A stretch of 64,000 nucleotides of DNA from an uncultured Selenomonadales bacterium (GTDB lineage Bacteria; Bacillota; Negativicutes; DSM-1736; Dendrosporobacteraceae), in NCBI GenBank assembly GCA_946407015.1, contig CAMJML010000005.1, positions 1 to 64,000 on the forward strand, given 5' to 3'. The notes beneath the pieces were generated by a model, which was not told the origin of the DNA, searched no databases, and worked only from the letters and a program-made list of their open reading frames with translations. A program made the position numbers and the translations under genes. This document shows positions 1 through 8,240 of the stretch, in pieces (the first letter of the stretch is position 1; each line of letters begins with the position of its first letter).

Positions 1-840
1 GCCTACAGAAGTGTCGTTAAAAATTGGAATCAAAAGGACAGAAAAGAAGAAGGAGCACAAAGGAAAAAAGATTATTATTACAAACCGCCTTTTTTGGCCG
101 GAGTGATTTCCAATGAGTCGCTTCCACGCGTGTACCGAATACTTGACGCTTTATTTCGCCAGGTTGAAAGGCTGGGTGGTTCGGTCAATGATGAACTTTC
201 GCTTTGTGTTAGGAATGAACATGTAAGTATTGAAATAGCTGAGGGACAGGATAAGGTCGATCACGTGATCACAAAACAGGAGGCGCAAGCCCTCATTAAG
301 TATAGAGACGAGAAACGTCGTAGCTCCTGGGCATCAGAGCCTCAGATTCGCAAGTATGACTATGTGTTCAACGGAAGGCTTAGAATAAGCATTCGGCAAG
401 GCCGATATTTCAGAGACACGGATAAAATTAATATTGAATCCCGGCTTGGCGAAATGTTAATGGAGCTTTATGAGGAGTCTGAAGTGATTCGTCTGGACCG
501 AGAAGCAAGAGAAGAGGAAGCTCGTAAAAAGGCAGAAGCTGAACGCCGGAAGGAAGAACGACGAAAAAGATATAATAAGGAAGTTGAGCTGACAATAGCA
601 TTGGAAAATGCCGCACTCGATTTTGAAACTGCGTGTAGAATCCGCGCTTACGTCAAGGCTGTCACGGCTTCCTGTGAGCACGATGGTTTGGATGAGGAAA
701 CGGCCGCATGGGTTGATTGGGCGATGAAAAAAGCAGACTGGTTCGATCCAACGGTGGCTAGAGATGACGAACTATTTGGTGAACGCGAACACGAAAAAAA
801 TTCTAGTGAGAAGGAACTAAAAGAAATTTGGCGTTTGTGA
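1..840 (+). CDS. Unrecognised protein, C-terminal part (5' end outside window)
   Basis: The reading frame is open from base 1 to the TGA at 838-840, so the true start lies upstream; a TTG at 94 is not convincing because the codons before it read as normal protein (AYRSVVKNWN...). The visible 279 residues contain a central K/R/E-rich stretch (about residues 170-200) that looks like a charged helix or coiled coil, followed by an acidic C-terminal region. I do not recognise the family. It is probably cargo of the element that ends in the middle sigK segment at about 14625. Confidence 0.7.
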   Translation, partial: AYRSVVKNWNQKDRKEEGAQRKKDYYYKPPFLAGVISNESLPRVYRILDALFRQVERLGGSVNDELSLCVRNEHVSIEIAEGQDKVDHVITKQEAQALIKYRDEKRRSSWASEPQIRKYDYVFNGRLRISIRQGRYFRDTDKINIESRLGEMLMELYEESEVIRLDREAREEEARKKAEAERRKEERRKRYNKEVELTIALENAALDFETACRIRAYVKAVTASCEHDGLDEETAAWVDWAMKKADWFDPTVARDDELFGEREHEKNSSEKELKEIWRL

Positions 841-854
841 TGGGAGACAAAGCT

Positions 855-944
855 ATGTTTACAAAGCTAACAGATGTTCAAATAAAGCTTGCTGAGCAAT
901 TACTGATCTCGGGTAATCAAGAAAGAAAACATCATACATTCTAA
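855..944 (+). CDS. Possible 29-aa ORF, perhaps a gene remnant
   Basis: ATG at 855 follows a GGGAGA-type ribosome binding site at 841-846, right after the preceding stop. The peptide begins MFTKLTDVQIKLAEQ and ends after 29 codons. It reads like the N-terminus of a longer protein that has been cut off. No function can be given. The rest of 945-1086 shows no gene. Confidence 0.25.
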   Translation: MFTKLTDVQIKLAEQLLISGNQERKHHTF

Positions 945-1086
945 GGATAAAAAACAAGGTGTTCGTATGGATGTAAACTGTTGCGGATATTTTCGTAATC
1001 GCTAGCATGGGACTCTGGCTAAAAGAAAAATCGTTGAAGGAGGAATAAGTAGTTATTAATTCAATGGTTTAGGGGGATGGATTCTT

Positions 1087-2100
1087 ATGGACGCAACTTT
1101 GGAAGATGTGCAATTGTCAGTTGAGCGATTTCTTTCAGAACCTTTTGAAGAAAAGGTACTTGAGCGTAATATTAAAACAGTATTTCATTATACTACAGCG
1201 GAAGGTTTAAAGGGTATCATCGATAGTGGTTCTTTCTTTGTATCAAGAAGCGATTTTCTCAATGATTATACTGAAATGCAATATTGTTGGGATTTGCTAC
1301 TCCATGTAATAGAGTCATTGATAAAAGAGTGCACTTTCAACGATAAACTAGAGTTTTATGAAAAAGTTAAACAAGAAGCTAAGCGCTATCGCGTAGAAGT
1401 TAATGAGCAGGAAGAAATATTTGTTCTTTCGTTTACAAAGAATGGAGATTCATTGGCAATGTGGTCTCATTATGCTGGAAGCGATGGCTATAATATTGCA
1501 ATAGACTTAAGAACTAATATAGAAGAGTGGAAGAAGTTAGCTGGTATTCACTTTCGATATGGAGCAGTAATTTATAACAAAGAAAAGCAACAAGAAATTC
1601 TAACAGAGGAAATAAATAGATCATTTTTAATATGGAACAACATAGAGAATCTAGGTAAAAAATGGGATTATCTAGTTGTTGATGCGCTTTTATACAGAAT
1701 AAAAATCTGGACCATGTTCTTTAAAAATAGTCTTTTTAAAGAGGAGCAAGAAGTACGTGTAGCGTTTTTTAGAGCCAATTATGAGCAGAATATTGAAAAA
1801 TTAATTGTCATTTACCACTCGATGTATCCAGAACATGAGATTGACGAGATTCGAAATAAAGTAGCTAATCTCTTTCGCGCATCAAATGAAGATGAAACCC
1901 TTATTAAACAATTTCGAGCCCGGAATAACATTATTTATCCTTTTATTAAAGTTGGTTTTGACATAAGATCACTTGTGGGTGTCAGAGTAGGTCCAATAAA
2001 TAAACTTGACAAAGCAGTCTTAGGAATAAATATGTATTTGGATTCAAAAGGTTTAAGAGAGAGAAAGGTAGATAGGTCGGAATGCCCACTTCGTTTTTAA
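1087..2100 (+). CDS. DUF2971-family protein
   Basis: 337 aa with the usual DUF2971 layout: HYTTAEGLKGIIDSGSFFVS (about 34-53) followed by FLND, then FVLSFTKNGDSLAMWSHYA (about 117-135) followed by GYNIAIDL, and a late EEQEVRVAFF segment corresponding to the family's E-x-E-x-R motif. The family's biochemical role is not settled; such genes often sit in mobile islands. ATG 1087 is preceded by GGGGGAT. The gene is followed 47 bp later by a second, divergent relative, so the two may be one transcription unit. Confidence 0.75.
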   Translation: MDATLEDVQLSVERFLSEPFEEKVLERNIKTVFHYTTAEGLKGIIDSGSFFVSRSDFLNDYTEMQYCWDLLLHVIESLIKECTFNDKLEFYEKVKQEAKRYRVEVNEQEEIFVLSFTKNGDSLAMWSHYAGSDGYNIAIDLRTNIEEWKKLAGIHFRYGAVIYNKEKQQEILTEEINRSFLIWNNIENLGKKWDYLVVDALLYRIKIWTMFFKNSLFKEEQEVRVAFFRANYEQNIEKLIVIYHSMYPEHEIDEIRNKVANLFRASNEDETLIKQFRARNNIIYPFIKVGFDIRSLVGVRVGPINKLDKAVLGINMYLDSKGLRERKVDRSECPLRF

Positions 2101-2147
2101 TGCGAATGGTTAAAATGACTTCACGCCATAAATGAGGGGAGTATAAA

Positions 2148-2903
2148 ATGGTTAAGTTGAATGAAGTTGGATTTAAAGAAGAAATTTTACTAATGATTAA
2201 ATTTACAAAAGAGGATTATGTAAATAGTATTGTTAATGGGAATCTATATATGAATAATATAAAATATTTTGTAGATCTGGAAAACAGAACAGGGATAAAA
2301 GGACAGGGAGATAAATATGAGGCAGGCAACGTAATATCTGATGTTGAAATAAAGTTTTACAAAGCAGGTACAGATCAATTAATTGCCGAGGGATATGCCG
2401 AAGAGATAATTGATAGAAGCAACTTTTTTGATGATCTTCCCATTTTTTGTATTACTGCTTTTAGTGCTAATGATTTTAAAATAATCCGAGAAACGGGGGA
2501 TTATTATGAAGTTGCCTTTGATGTTGAGGAATCAGAGAGAAATAGAATGCTTGCCAACTTTGGGGAAAAGGCAATTCTAATTAATCCTAAGCTTTTCTTA
2601 GATAAGGTTGATGATTTTTTCAGAAATGATAAAACAGAGTATGTGGCGAGGCGAGTTAATTACAAAAATTTAAAAACCAACGATGAAGAAAGAATAATGA
2701 ATTACAGAAATCATTTTCTATTACCGATGTTTACAAAAGATAAATATTATGAATATCAAAGAGAATTCCGGATAGTTGCACTTGGGCATCGGACTGAAAA
2801 TAATTATTTTGCTAATATTGGTAGTTTAGATAAAGTAGCATTCTTTGTAACGAATACTAAAGATGTTTTTAGGGAAATTACATTACAAATTAGGAAAAAA
2901 TAA
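2148..2903 (+). CDS. DUF2971-like protein (divergent)
   Basis: 251 aa; start ATG 2148 with GAGGGGAG upstream. The order of features resembles the preceding gene: an N-terminal segment with MNNIKYFVDLENRTG, a central FCITAFSAND, and a C-terminal YEYQREFRIVALG that matches the E-x-R-type segment of DUF2971 proteins. Overall similarity is weak, so assignment is by pattern only. AT-rich like its upstream neighbour. Function unknown; a paired role with the DUF2971 gene at 1087-2100 is inferred from adjacency. Confidence 0.6.
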   Translation: MVKLNEVGFKEEILLMIKFTKEDYVNSIVNGNLYMNNIKYFVDLENRTGIKGQGDKYEAGNVISDVEIKFYKAGTDQLIAEGYAEEIIDRSNFFDDLPIFCITAFSANDFKIIRETGDYYEVAFDVEESERNRMLANFGEKAILINPKLFLDKVDDFFRNDKTEYVARRVNYKNLKTNDEERIMNYRNHFLLPMFTKDKYYEYQREFRIVALGHRTENNYFANIGSLDKVAFFVTNTKDVFREITLQIRKK

Positions 2904-3082
2904 ACCAATGTTACCGGGTATTTGACCGATGCAGTACACTTTGGGAACTGACAAGTGGGATAATGTCTTCAGTAATTGTGGCTATGCTGATATGGACTAG
3001 TGCGTTCAGCTAATGGCAGTCAGAAAACGTAGTGGATGGCTGGGTTGACTAAATTGGACGACTTATATAGGTGGTGGTTTCG

Positions 3083-4093
3083 ATGATATCTGATAGTTTA
3101 TTTCGGGTAGTAGAAGACTATCCCAGCGATCACCCTTTCCACGAGTTGCTACTACTTAGTAAAAAACATAAATTTACAGAGGCCTATTTTGTTTTTCTTG
3201 ATACGGCAATAAAGACTGTGGAGGCCGCAAGTCCTAAAGCAGCTGAAGATTTCCTTATTCACAAGTTGGCTGCACGACATGGGGATCACTATGACCAGCA
3301 TGCTCTATTTGCTGCACTATGCGAGTTATCAGTACTTAACTCGTTTATAGTGCAGAGTGGTGATCCCGAAGCTTTTATATATGAACCTAAACCTGTAAAG
3401 GGAAGTAATAAAAATCCAGAATTTTCTACTAAAGTGGAGGGAATTACCTATTTCGTCGAAGTTAAATCAATGAATTATCCTATTCAAAGAGAAAAACTTG
3501 AGCGGCAGTTCGAGGAGCGAAAGGTTGTTAGACAATACGACGCGAGGATTTTACCCTTAACGGAAGAAGAAAAAAGAGAGAGTATAACCTCAACAGACGT
3601 TAAAGTTAAGGATTTTTTGGTAGACGCAAACAAGAAGTTTGCCAAATCAAACGCTGGTGATTATGTAAATGTACTTTTTATTTGTTGGAGTGATGAAACA
3701 GATCAACCAGCTACTGCCCTAAAGTCTCATTATCATGGATTACTTACTGAGAAAAGTTGGTTTAGAGATCAGAATGGTAAGGTTATTACTTTTGAAAACA
3801 TAGATGCTATTTTCATTAGTGACGTATATTACAACCATGGGGTTCACATGGCGACTACTGACGTTCCATTGCCTGGAATTCTTACAGGTGTTCCTTACTT
3901 TGAAAATGCATTTCCGCAAATGCCTAATCCCTTTCTGCTTCCTTTTTCGCGAAACGTCTTTGTAGAAATGCCTATTGATCCATATTTGCTTTATCCTTTA
4001 CCCATTAGTACACCGGATAGACCGGTGGAAGTGATAACGGAGGAGTTCGTTAGAAAGTACTGCCCGGAAATTAAGTTTCATTCAAAATATTGA
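3083..4093 (+). CDS. PD-(D/E)XK-like nuclease candidate
   Basis: 336 aa from ATG 3083 (AGGTGG at 3070-3075, 7 nt spacing). Residues 78-130 contain ALCELSVLNSF, then NPEF, then ITYFVEVKSMNY: an E (81), an E (113) in N-P-E-F and E126-x-K128 at the end of a beta strand, the layout of the restriction-endonuclease-like core. No partner motif such as a methyltransferase or helicase is seen next to it. No specific family recognised; the nuclease assignment is from the motif alone. It lies between the DUF2971 pair and a decayed DUF4143 gene in an accessory region. Confidence 0.5.
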   Translation: MISDSLFRVVEDYPSDHPFHELLLLSKKHKFTEAYFVFLDTAIKTVEAASPKAAEDFLIHKLAARHGDHYDQHALFAALCELSVLNSFIVQSGDPEAFIYEPKPVKGSNKNPEFSTKVEGITYFVEVKSMNYPIQREKLERQFEERKVVRQYDARILPLTEEEKRESITSTDVKVKDFLVDANKKFAKSNAGDYVNVLFICWSDETDQPATALKSHYHGLLTEKSWFRDQNGKVITFENIDAIFISDVYYNHGVHMATTDVPLPGILTGVPYFENAFPQMPNPFLLPFSRNVFVEMPIDPYLLYPLPISTPDRPVEVITEEFVRKYCPEIKFHSKY

Positions 4094-4296
4094 TTGTATC
4101 TATTGTTATTCAATGACCTCTTTGCATTTATGGGACAAACCTTTCCGTAAAACTCTAAATACGCCAATCTGTATCGTCTATCTATCAAAACACACGTGGA
4201 GTGCTGGCGTTGATTGAGAAAGAAAGGCTTGGAATATAAGGCTCAAGGCTTTTTGTAAAATTGAATACGAGATATCCCAATTATCAGAACAAAATA

Positions 4297-4337
4297 AAAT
4301 GCCTTTAGCCATTACAAAAGTAACGGACAAAGGCATT
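4297..4337 (-). terminator. Rho-independent terminator of the DUF4143 remnant
   Basis: On the minus strand, just after the stop at 4343-4345, an inverted repeat ATGCCTTT...AAAGGCAT with an inner TTAC-AAAA-GTAA stem is followed by a T-rich run (TTTTATTTTG). Confidence 0.7.
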
Positions 4338-4342
4338 TATAC

Positions 4343-4902
4343 TTATATCCCCCAAATAGGCACAATCAAATTTTTGGTTGTCAAAGCCGACAACCGATCA
4401 GTCGTACAAAGCACAGCGCCTATTCTGCGCTCCAAGGTAGCCTTGTCAATCACGCCAAACACACGCGTGAGCTGTTTTTGAGGTGTGACTTTTTCTTGAT
4501 TTCCATGGGGTATAGCTTGCCTCTGTCCTCTAGTAGAATGTCAATCTTTTCATATCCTTATCCCGATAGTAATAAATATAGGCTTCCCAGCCGTAATTCT
4601 GATAGCTCCTAACAATCTCAGATACCACGGAATTTTCCAGAATCGCACCGCTCATGGCACTGTTCATCGGGGTATTACTGTTGTTCCATTTGGCCAGGGC
4701 CACCAATCCGCACTCATAGAAATAGAGCTTTGGCTTGGTTACCATGCGTTTGAACATATTGTTAGAATAAGGGTGAAGATAAAACACAATCCCCAGCCAG
4801 TTTTGGCGGTAATCTAGTCAATCCCGGCAGCGTCAGCAATGGAATTCTTTGCTAAGACGAAGAGATGTATCCTACATTGCTCTGCATATGTAATTCATGA
4901 AT
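4343..4902 (-). pseudogene. Decayed DUF4143 / AAA-type ATPase gene (C-terminal remnant)
   Basis: On the minus strand, 4787-4550 reads in one frame as the DUF4143 C-terminal region (PKLYFYECGL, NSAMSGAILENSVVSEIV, YIYYYRDKDMK). A frameshift near 4550 moves the continuation (KIDILLEDRGKLYPMEIKK ... NLIVPIWGI, stop at 4343-4345) to another frame. The N-terminal P-loop ATPase domain is missing; about 115 bp upstream show only scraps, including a stray ATG near 4902 with an early stop. These proteins are normally about 400 aa. Clearly non-functional. Confidence 0.85.
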
Positions 4903-4938
4903 TCACCTCTAAAAGTAGAATGTGGAATGATGGGTAAT

Positions 4939-4980
4939 AATCCTGCGAAGTTATATAAGTTTGCAGGATTTTGTATTTTT
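4939..4980 (+). terminator. Hairpin with T-tract upstream of the HTH-nuclease operon
   Basis: Inverted repeat AATCCTGC ... GCAGGATT followed by TTGTATTTTT. No intact plus-strand gene precedes it, so it may isolate the operon promoter downstream from read-through. Confidence 0.6.
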
Positions 4981-5046
4981 ATGGTAAATAAGTATGAAGT
5001 ATGAAAGAAAAAGATATGGAAGGAACGTCACATTTCTCAGAACTTA

Positions 5047-5075
5047 TTGACAACTTCGTTTAGACGAAACATAAT
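5047..5075 (+). promoter_or_regulatory. SigA-type promoter with a dyad in the spacer
   Basis: TTGACA at 5047-5052 and CATAAT at 5070-5075 with a 17-bp spacer. The spacer contains the inverted repeat TTCGT-TTAG-ACGAA (5055-5068), placed where a repressor or activator would act. It lies 35 bp ahead of the ATG of the HTH gene and is the only good promoter seen for the operon up to 11896. Confidence 0.7.
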
Positions 5076-5110
5076 TATACTGTTAAACTGTGTTAGTTGG
5101 AGGCTATGAA

Positions 5111-5320
5111 ATGAACGGATATGTAACAGTTCAAGATGCAGCTGTAAAATGGAGCGTTACTGACCGGCAGGTTCAACTATGGTGTAAATCGGGGAAGATT
5201 CCGGGCGCCATCATGCTCAGTCGGATCTGGATTATTCCAGATGGCGCCGAAAGACCCGTATCCAGAAAAAGAGAAAACAATCGCAGAATAAAAACCATAA
5301 ATGCACCGAAGTGCGATTAA
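5111..5320 (+). CDS. Small helix-turn-helix (MerR/excisionase-like) DNA-binding protein
   Basis: 69 aa from ATG 5111, with TTGGAGG at 5097-5103. Residues 4-45 (YVTVQDAAVKWSVTDRQVQL ... SGKIPGAIMLSRIWIIP) form the short winged-HTH seen in MerR-like and excisionase-like proteins; the C-terminus is basic. It is the first gene after the promoter with the dyad and lies 29 bp before the NurA-type gene, so it is probably the operon's regulator. An excisionase role is possible but less likely, as the recombinase gene is 7.5 kb away. Confidence 0.75.
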   Translation: MNGYVTVQDAAVKWSVTDRQVQLWCKSGKIPGAIMLSRIWIIPDGAERPVSRKRENNRRIKTINAPKCD

Positions 5321-5349
5321 CTATCTATTGGTAAGAGGAGGCATTTGGG

Positions 5350-6543
5350 ATGACTGCTGCGGGAAGTATTAGCAAAAGAAAAAAGATAACGCAGATTCTT
5401 GCTGAAGAAACTGGCGGCAAAAGTTATAAAGCACATAAATACAGCCTTGATTCAGAGCGTTCCTCTTTAGAATATAGTGAGAGTGAAGACCGTACTTTTT
5501 CTTGGAAAAAACATGGTGAGACTGAACCTCCGACAACCTATAAATCACTTGATACACTGGCACGATTTTTAGCTGAGCGTGACGAGCAGGTATTGACATA
5601 TTTTCTTGATGGCTCGCGTCATGTTTATAAAGTAGACGACATGGCTTATACTCAGTCCGGCAATAGGAGCGTTATTTACCCAACAATCGCAGGGCAAGTT
5701 GGTGTGGGTATTTGCAAGCGCGAGAATAAGATGATGATTCCAGAAGCGTTGACGCGAGAGATAGTTCTCTCCATCCCCAGCATTGCAGACCCAAGCGGCA
5801 AAGGCGGCTTCTTTGAAGCCCTATCTGTTAAGCTCAACGAAAGTAACGAATTAGCCCGAATAAAGCAATGTGGGTGGAAATTTGCTACACCTATTCCATA
5901 TGAAATAAAGCAAGATGAGCGCAAGTTTGAAGATCGTGGAACAGCTCGTATTCAAGATGCAATGATTGAGCGCGAAAAGGAAATGGTCAAGAAACTTGTA
6001 CGGGAAGGAAAACTAAATCAAGATAACTATTTGGTAAAGGACGGATCTTTGGAGTATCGCTTATCCAAAATCGATAAAGACGATGACAAGAGCTTCCAGA
6101 CATTTAAACAGAATTATAACTGGGTTATCGGACTGTCTAAGTCATTTAATCCAGAAGCTTGCTTCGATAAAGGAAAAGCCAATCCGGGCTTTATTGCTGA
6201 CCTACCTCTGTACCACCGCACACCTGTCGCTTATTTTGGTAGTGAAAAAGAACCGCTAGCATTTGCTGTGTGGTATGTACGGTTGAGAGATAAAAGCAAA
6301 ACAAGGACACCATTTGACGGTATTCTTAAGGTGGAGAAAATCCTAGTTCGCGAAGATGAAATCAAAAATGGAATGGAAACAGAAACAGTTGATAGACTTA
6401 GCGCACTAATAATAAATGAACGAAATCCCACCTGTTATGGGACTGACACCCGTTGGGCGAACCATATTTACCCAATTTACCTGACGGAGAGCTTTGTAAA
6501 ATCACAATATCTCAGCGCAGAAAGTTTTTTGCATCTGTTTTAA
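5350..6543 (+). CDS. NurA-domain nuclease of a HerA-NurA-type operon
   Basis: 397 aa; ATG 5350 after GAGGAGG. NurA proteins are metal-dependent nucleases that work with HerA ATPases. The family motifs are visible in order: TYFLDGSRHVYKV (83-95, with the metal-binding Asp87), the helix RGTARIQDAMIEREK (196-210), VKDGSL (229-234, second catalytic Asp), VIGLSKSF (259-266), and the C-terminal strand pair AVWYVRL ... FDGILKVEKI (306-331). About 80 N-terminal residues precede the core. The stop codon overlaps the ribosome binding site of the HerA-type gene 12 bp downstream, so the two are translationally linked. The pair suggests a DNA end-processing machine. Confidence 0.85.
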   Translation: MTAAGSISKRKKITQILAEETGGKSYKAHKYSLDSERSSLEYSESEDRTFSWKKHGETEPPTTYKSLDTLARFLAERDEQVLTYFLDGSRHVYKVDDMAYTQSGNRSVIYPTIAGQVGVGICKRENKMMIPEALTREIVLSIPSIADPSGKGGFFEALSVKLNESNELARIKQCGWKFATPIPYEIKQDERKFEDRGTARIQDAMIEREKEMVKKLVREGKLNQDNYLVKDGSLEYRLSKIDKDDDKSFQTFKQNYNWVIGLSKSFNPEACFDKGKANPGFIADLPLYHRTPVAYFGSEKEPLAFAVWYVRLRDKSKTRTPFDGILKVEKILVREDEIKNGMETETVDRLSALIINERNPTCYGTDTRWANHIYPIYLTESFVKSQYLSAESFLHLF

Positions 6544-6555
6544 GGAGGAGTCGCA

Positions 6556-8229
6556 ATGGCTAAAAATAAACTTATTGGCAGAGTTCTTGCAACTGAAAAA
6601 AGTCCGACTACTATTGATGAATTTTGCTTCTGGACAAATTCAGATACCAAACTTAATGCTTTTGATATTGTCAAAGTAGAGCGTAAAGATGACACTGATA
6701 CTTTCGGGGTTATTGAGAGCATCTCCCATATCACGGATGCAACGAGCTTTCTTACAAATTTTATCTCAAGCGATTTCGGCGATGTTAATATTTCCGAACC
6801 GACTTTTCGCGTTGGGATGAACTATGCCCGTGCTAAGGTCTCCTACAATACGAGGGGAGATTATACTCCTGTACATAATAATTCAAAGGTGTTTCTTGCA
6901 AGCCAAGAAGAGATAACTTTTGCACTTGGCTTAGATAAAGTCGACAATCCGCTTGTATGCGGTTCTTTGAAGATGTACGAGGGTACTGAAGACGAGGTTA
7001 CTCTACCAGTAAAACTGAATGCAAAGTTTTTACTTGGCTCAGAAGGCGCGCACCTCAACATTTCAGGTATCTCAGGACTTGCCGCAAAGACCTCTTATGC
7101 TATGTTTCTTATGAAGTCGATTCAAGATACATACGCAAATAAGCCAGACGAAGATGACAGTGTCGCATTTGTTCTTTTCAATGTAAAAGGTCGCGACTTG
7201 ATGGCTATCGATTGTGAAAATGCTGAGTTAGATGATAAAACTCTTGAAGAATATAAAAAGCTCAAGTTATCCCACAAACCTTTCAAGCAGGTAAAGTATT
7301 ATATTCCATATTATGACAATAAGTCTGCAAAACAAAGCACCTATCTTCTGCGCGATGATGTCACTAGCTACATTGGAAGCAGAAAACTAAAGAAGTTCAA
7401 ATATGTTTATGAGGATGACAAGGAAAGCATCGAAATGATGTTTGCCAATGTAGAAGACCCCAACCAAACTATGGAGGCAATCGTAAGTAAGATTATTGAC
7501 GAAAGAGATCCCGATTTCGGCAATCTTAAGACATGGAGCGAATTCATAGAAACTGTCAGCGAAAATTCGCAAAAAGGCTCGAATGGATCAAAGGGCGAAA
7601 TTTCCGTGTTAAGCTGGCGGAAATTTAAACGCATCGTCAATAAGGCTATCAAAAATGATGATATGTTTGCTAACCGGGTAGTGCCAGAGCAAAGCGAATG
7701 CCGCCTTGCTGATGAATTAAAGCAAATTAAGAAAAACGAAGTTCATGTCATTGATATCGCCAAGCTTCCCGAGGATAAACAAGCATTTGTTTTCGGTGAT
7801 GCTGTGAAGACCATATACAATTTGAAGCTAGGAGAATATGATAACGAAGGCGTTTCCCCCCCTTCTCGCATCGTCATTTTCATTGATGAGCTTAATAAAT
7901 ATGCTTCAAGTGATGTGCCAAAGAGTTCGCCTATACTTCGTCAGATTTTAGATGTGACAGAGCGCGGACGTTCTTTAGGTGTAGTCTTATTTGGTGCAGA
8001 GCAGTTTAGATCAGCTATCCACAAGCGTGTGACGGGAAATTGTGCAACTCACGCATATGGAAGGACAAACTCAATCGAAACTTCTACAGGGGATTACAAA
8101 AGCCTTCCTGATACATATCGAAATATGTTGACGAGACTGTCGCAGGGCGAATACTTGATTCAAAATCCTGTATTTCGTTCATTATTAAAAATTAGATTCC
8201 CGAAACCAATATATAAACAATTCAAGTAG
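6556..8229 (+). CDS. HerA-type (DUF87) hexameric ATPase
   Basis: 557 aa; ATG 6556 with AAGGAGGA overlapping the upstream stop. An N-terminal HAS-barrel-like region (1-160) is followed by a P-loop LNISGISGLAAKTSYAMFL (167-185). The loop is one residue longer than the classic GxxxxGK[ST] and has Ala in place of Gly before Lys, a variant I recall from DUF87 relatives. Walker B is RIVIFIDELNKYA (438-450), with sensor-type SLGVVLFGAEQ after it and an arginine-rich C-terminus. HerA proteins are DNA translocases that load or drive NurA nucleases. The next gene starts 11 bp downstream, and its Shine-Dalgarno overlaps this stop. Confidence 0.9.
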   Translation: MAKNKLIGRVLATEKSPTTIDEFCFWTNSDTKLNAFDIVKVERKDDTDTFGVIESISHITDATSFLTNFISSDFGDVNISEPTFRVGMNYARAKVSYNTRGDYTPVHNNSKVFLASQEEITFALGLDKVDNPLVCGSLKMYEGTEDEVTLPVKLNAKFLLGSEGAHLNISGISGLAAKTSYAMFLMKSIQDTYANKPDEDDSVAFVLFNVKGRDLMAIDCENAELDDKTLEEYKKLKLSHKPFKQVKYYIPYYDNKSAKQSTYLLRDDVTSYIGSRKLKKFKYVYEDDKESIEMMFANVEDPNQTMEAIVSKIIDERDPDFGNLKTWSEFIETVSENSQKGSNGSKGEISVLSWRKFKRIVNKAIKNDDMFANRVVPEQSECRLADELKQIKKNEVHVIDIAKLPEDKQAFVFGDAVKTIYNLKLGEYDNEGVSPPSRIVIFIDELNKYASSDVPKSSPILRQILDVTERGRSLGVVLFGAEQFRSAIHKRVTGNCATHAYGRTNSIETSTGDYKSLPDTYRNMLTRLSQGEYLIQNPVFRSLLKIRFPKPIYKQFK

Positions 8230-8240
8230 GAGTATGAGCT

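Noticed and set aside
4299-4481. 60-aa ORF on the plus strand
   Set aside because: It lies antisense to the DUF4143 remnant and its terminator; no ribosome binding site.
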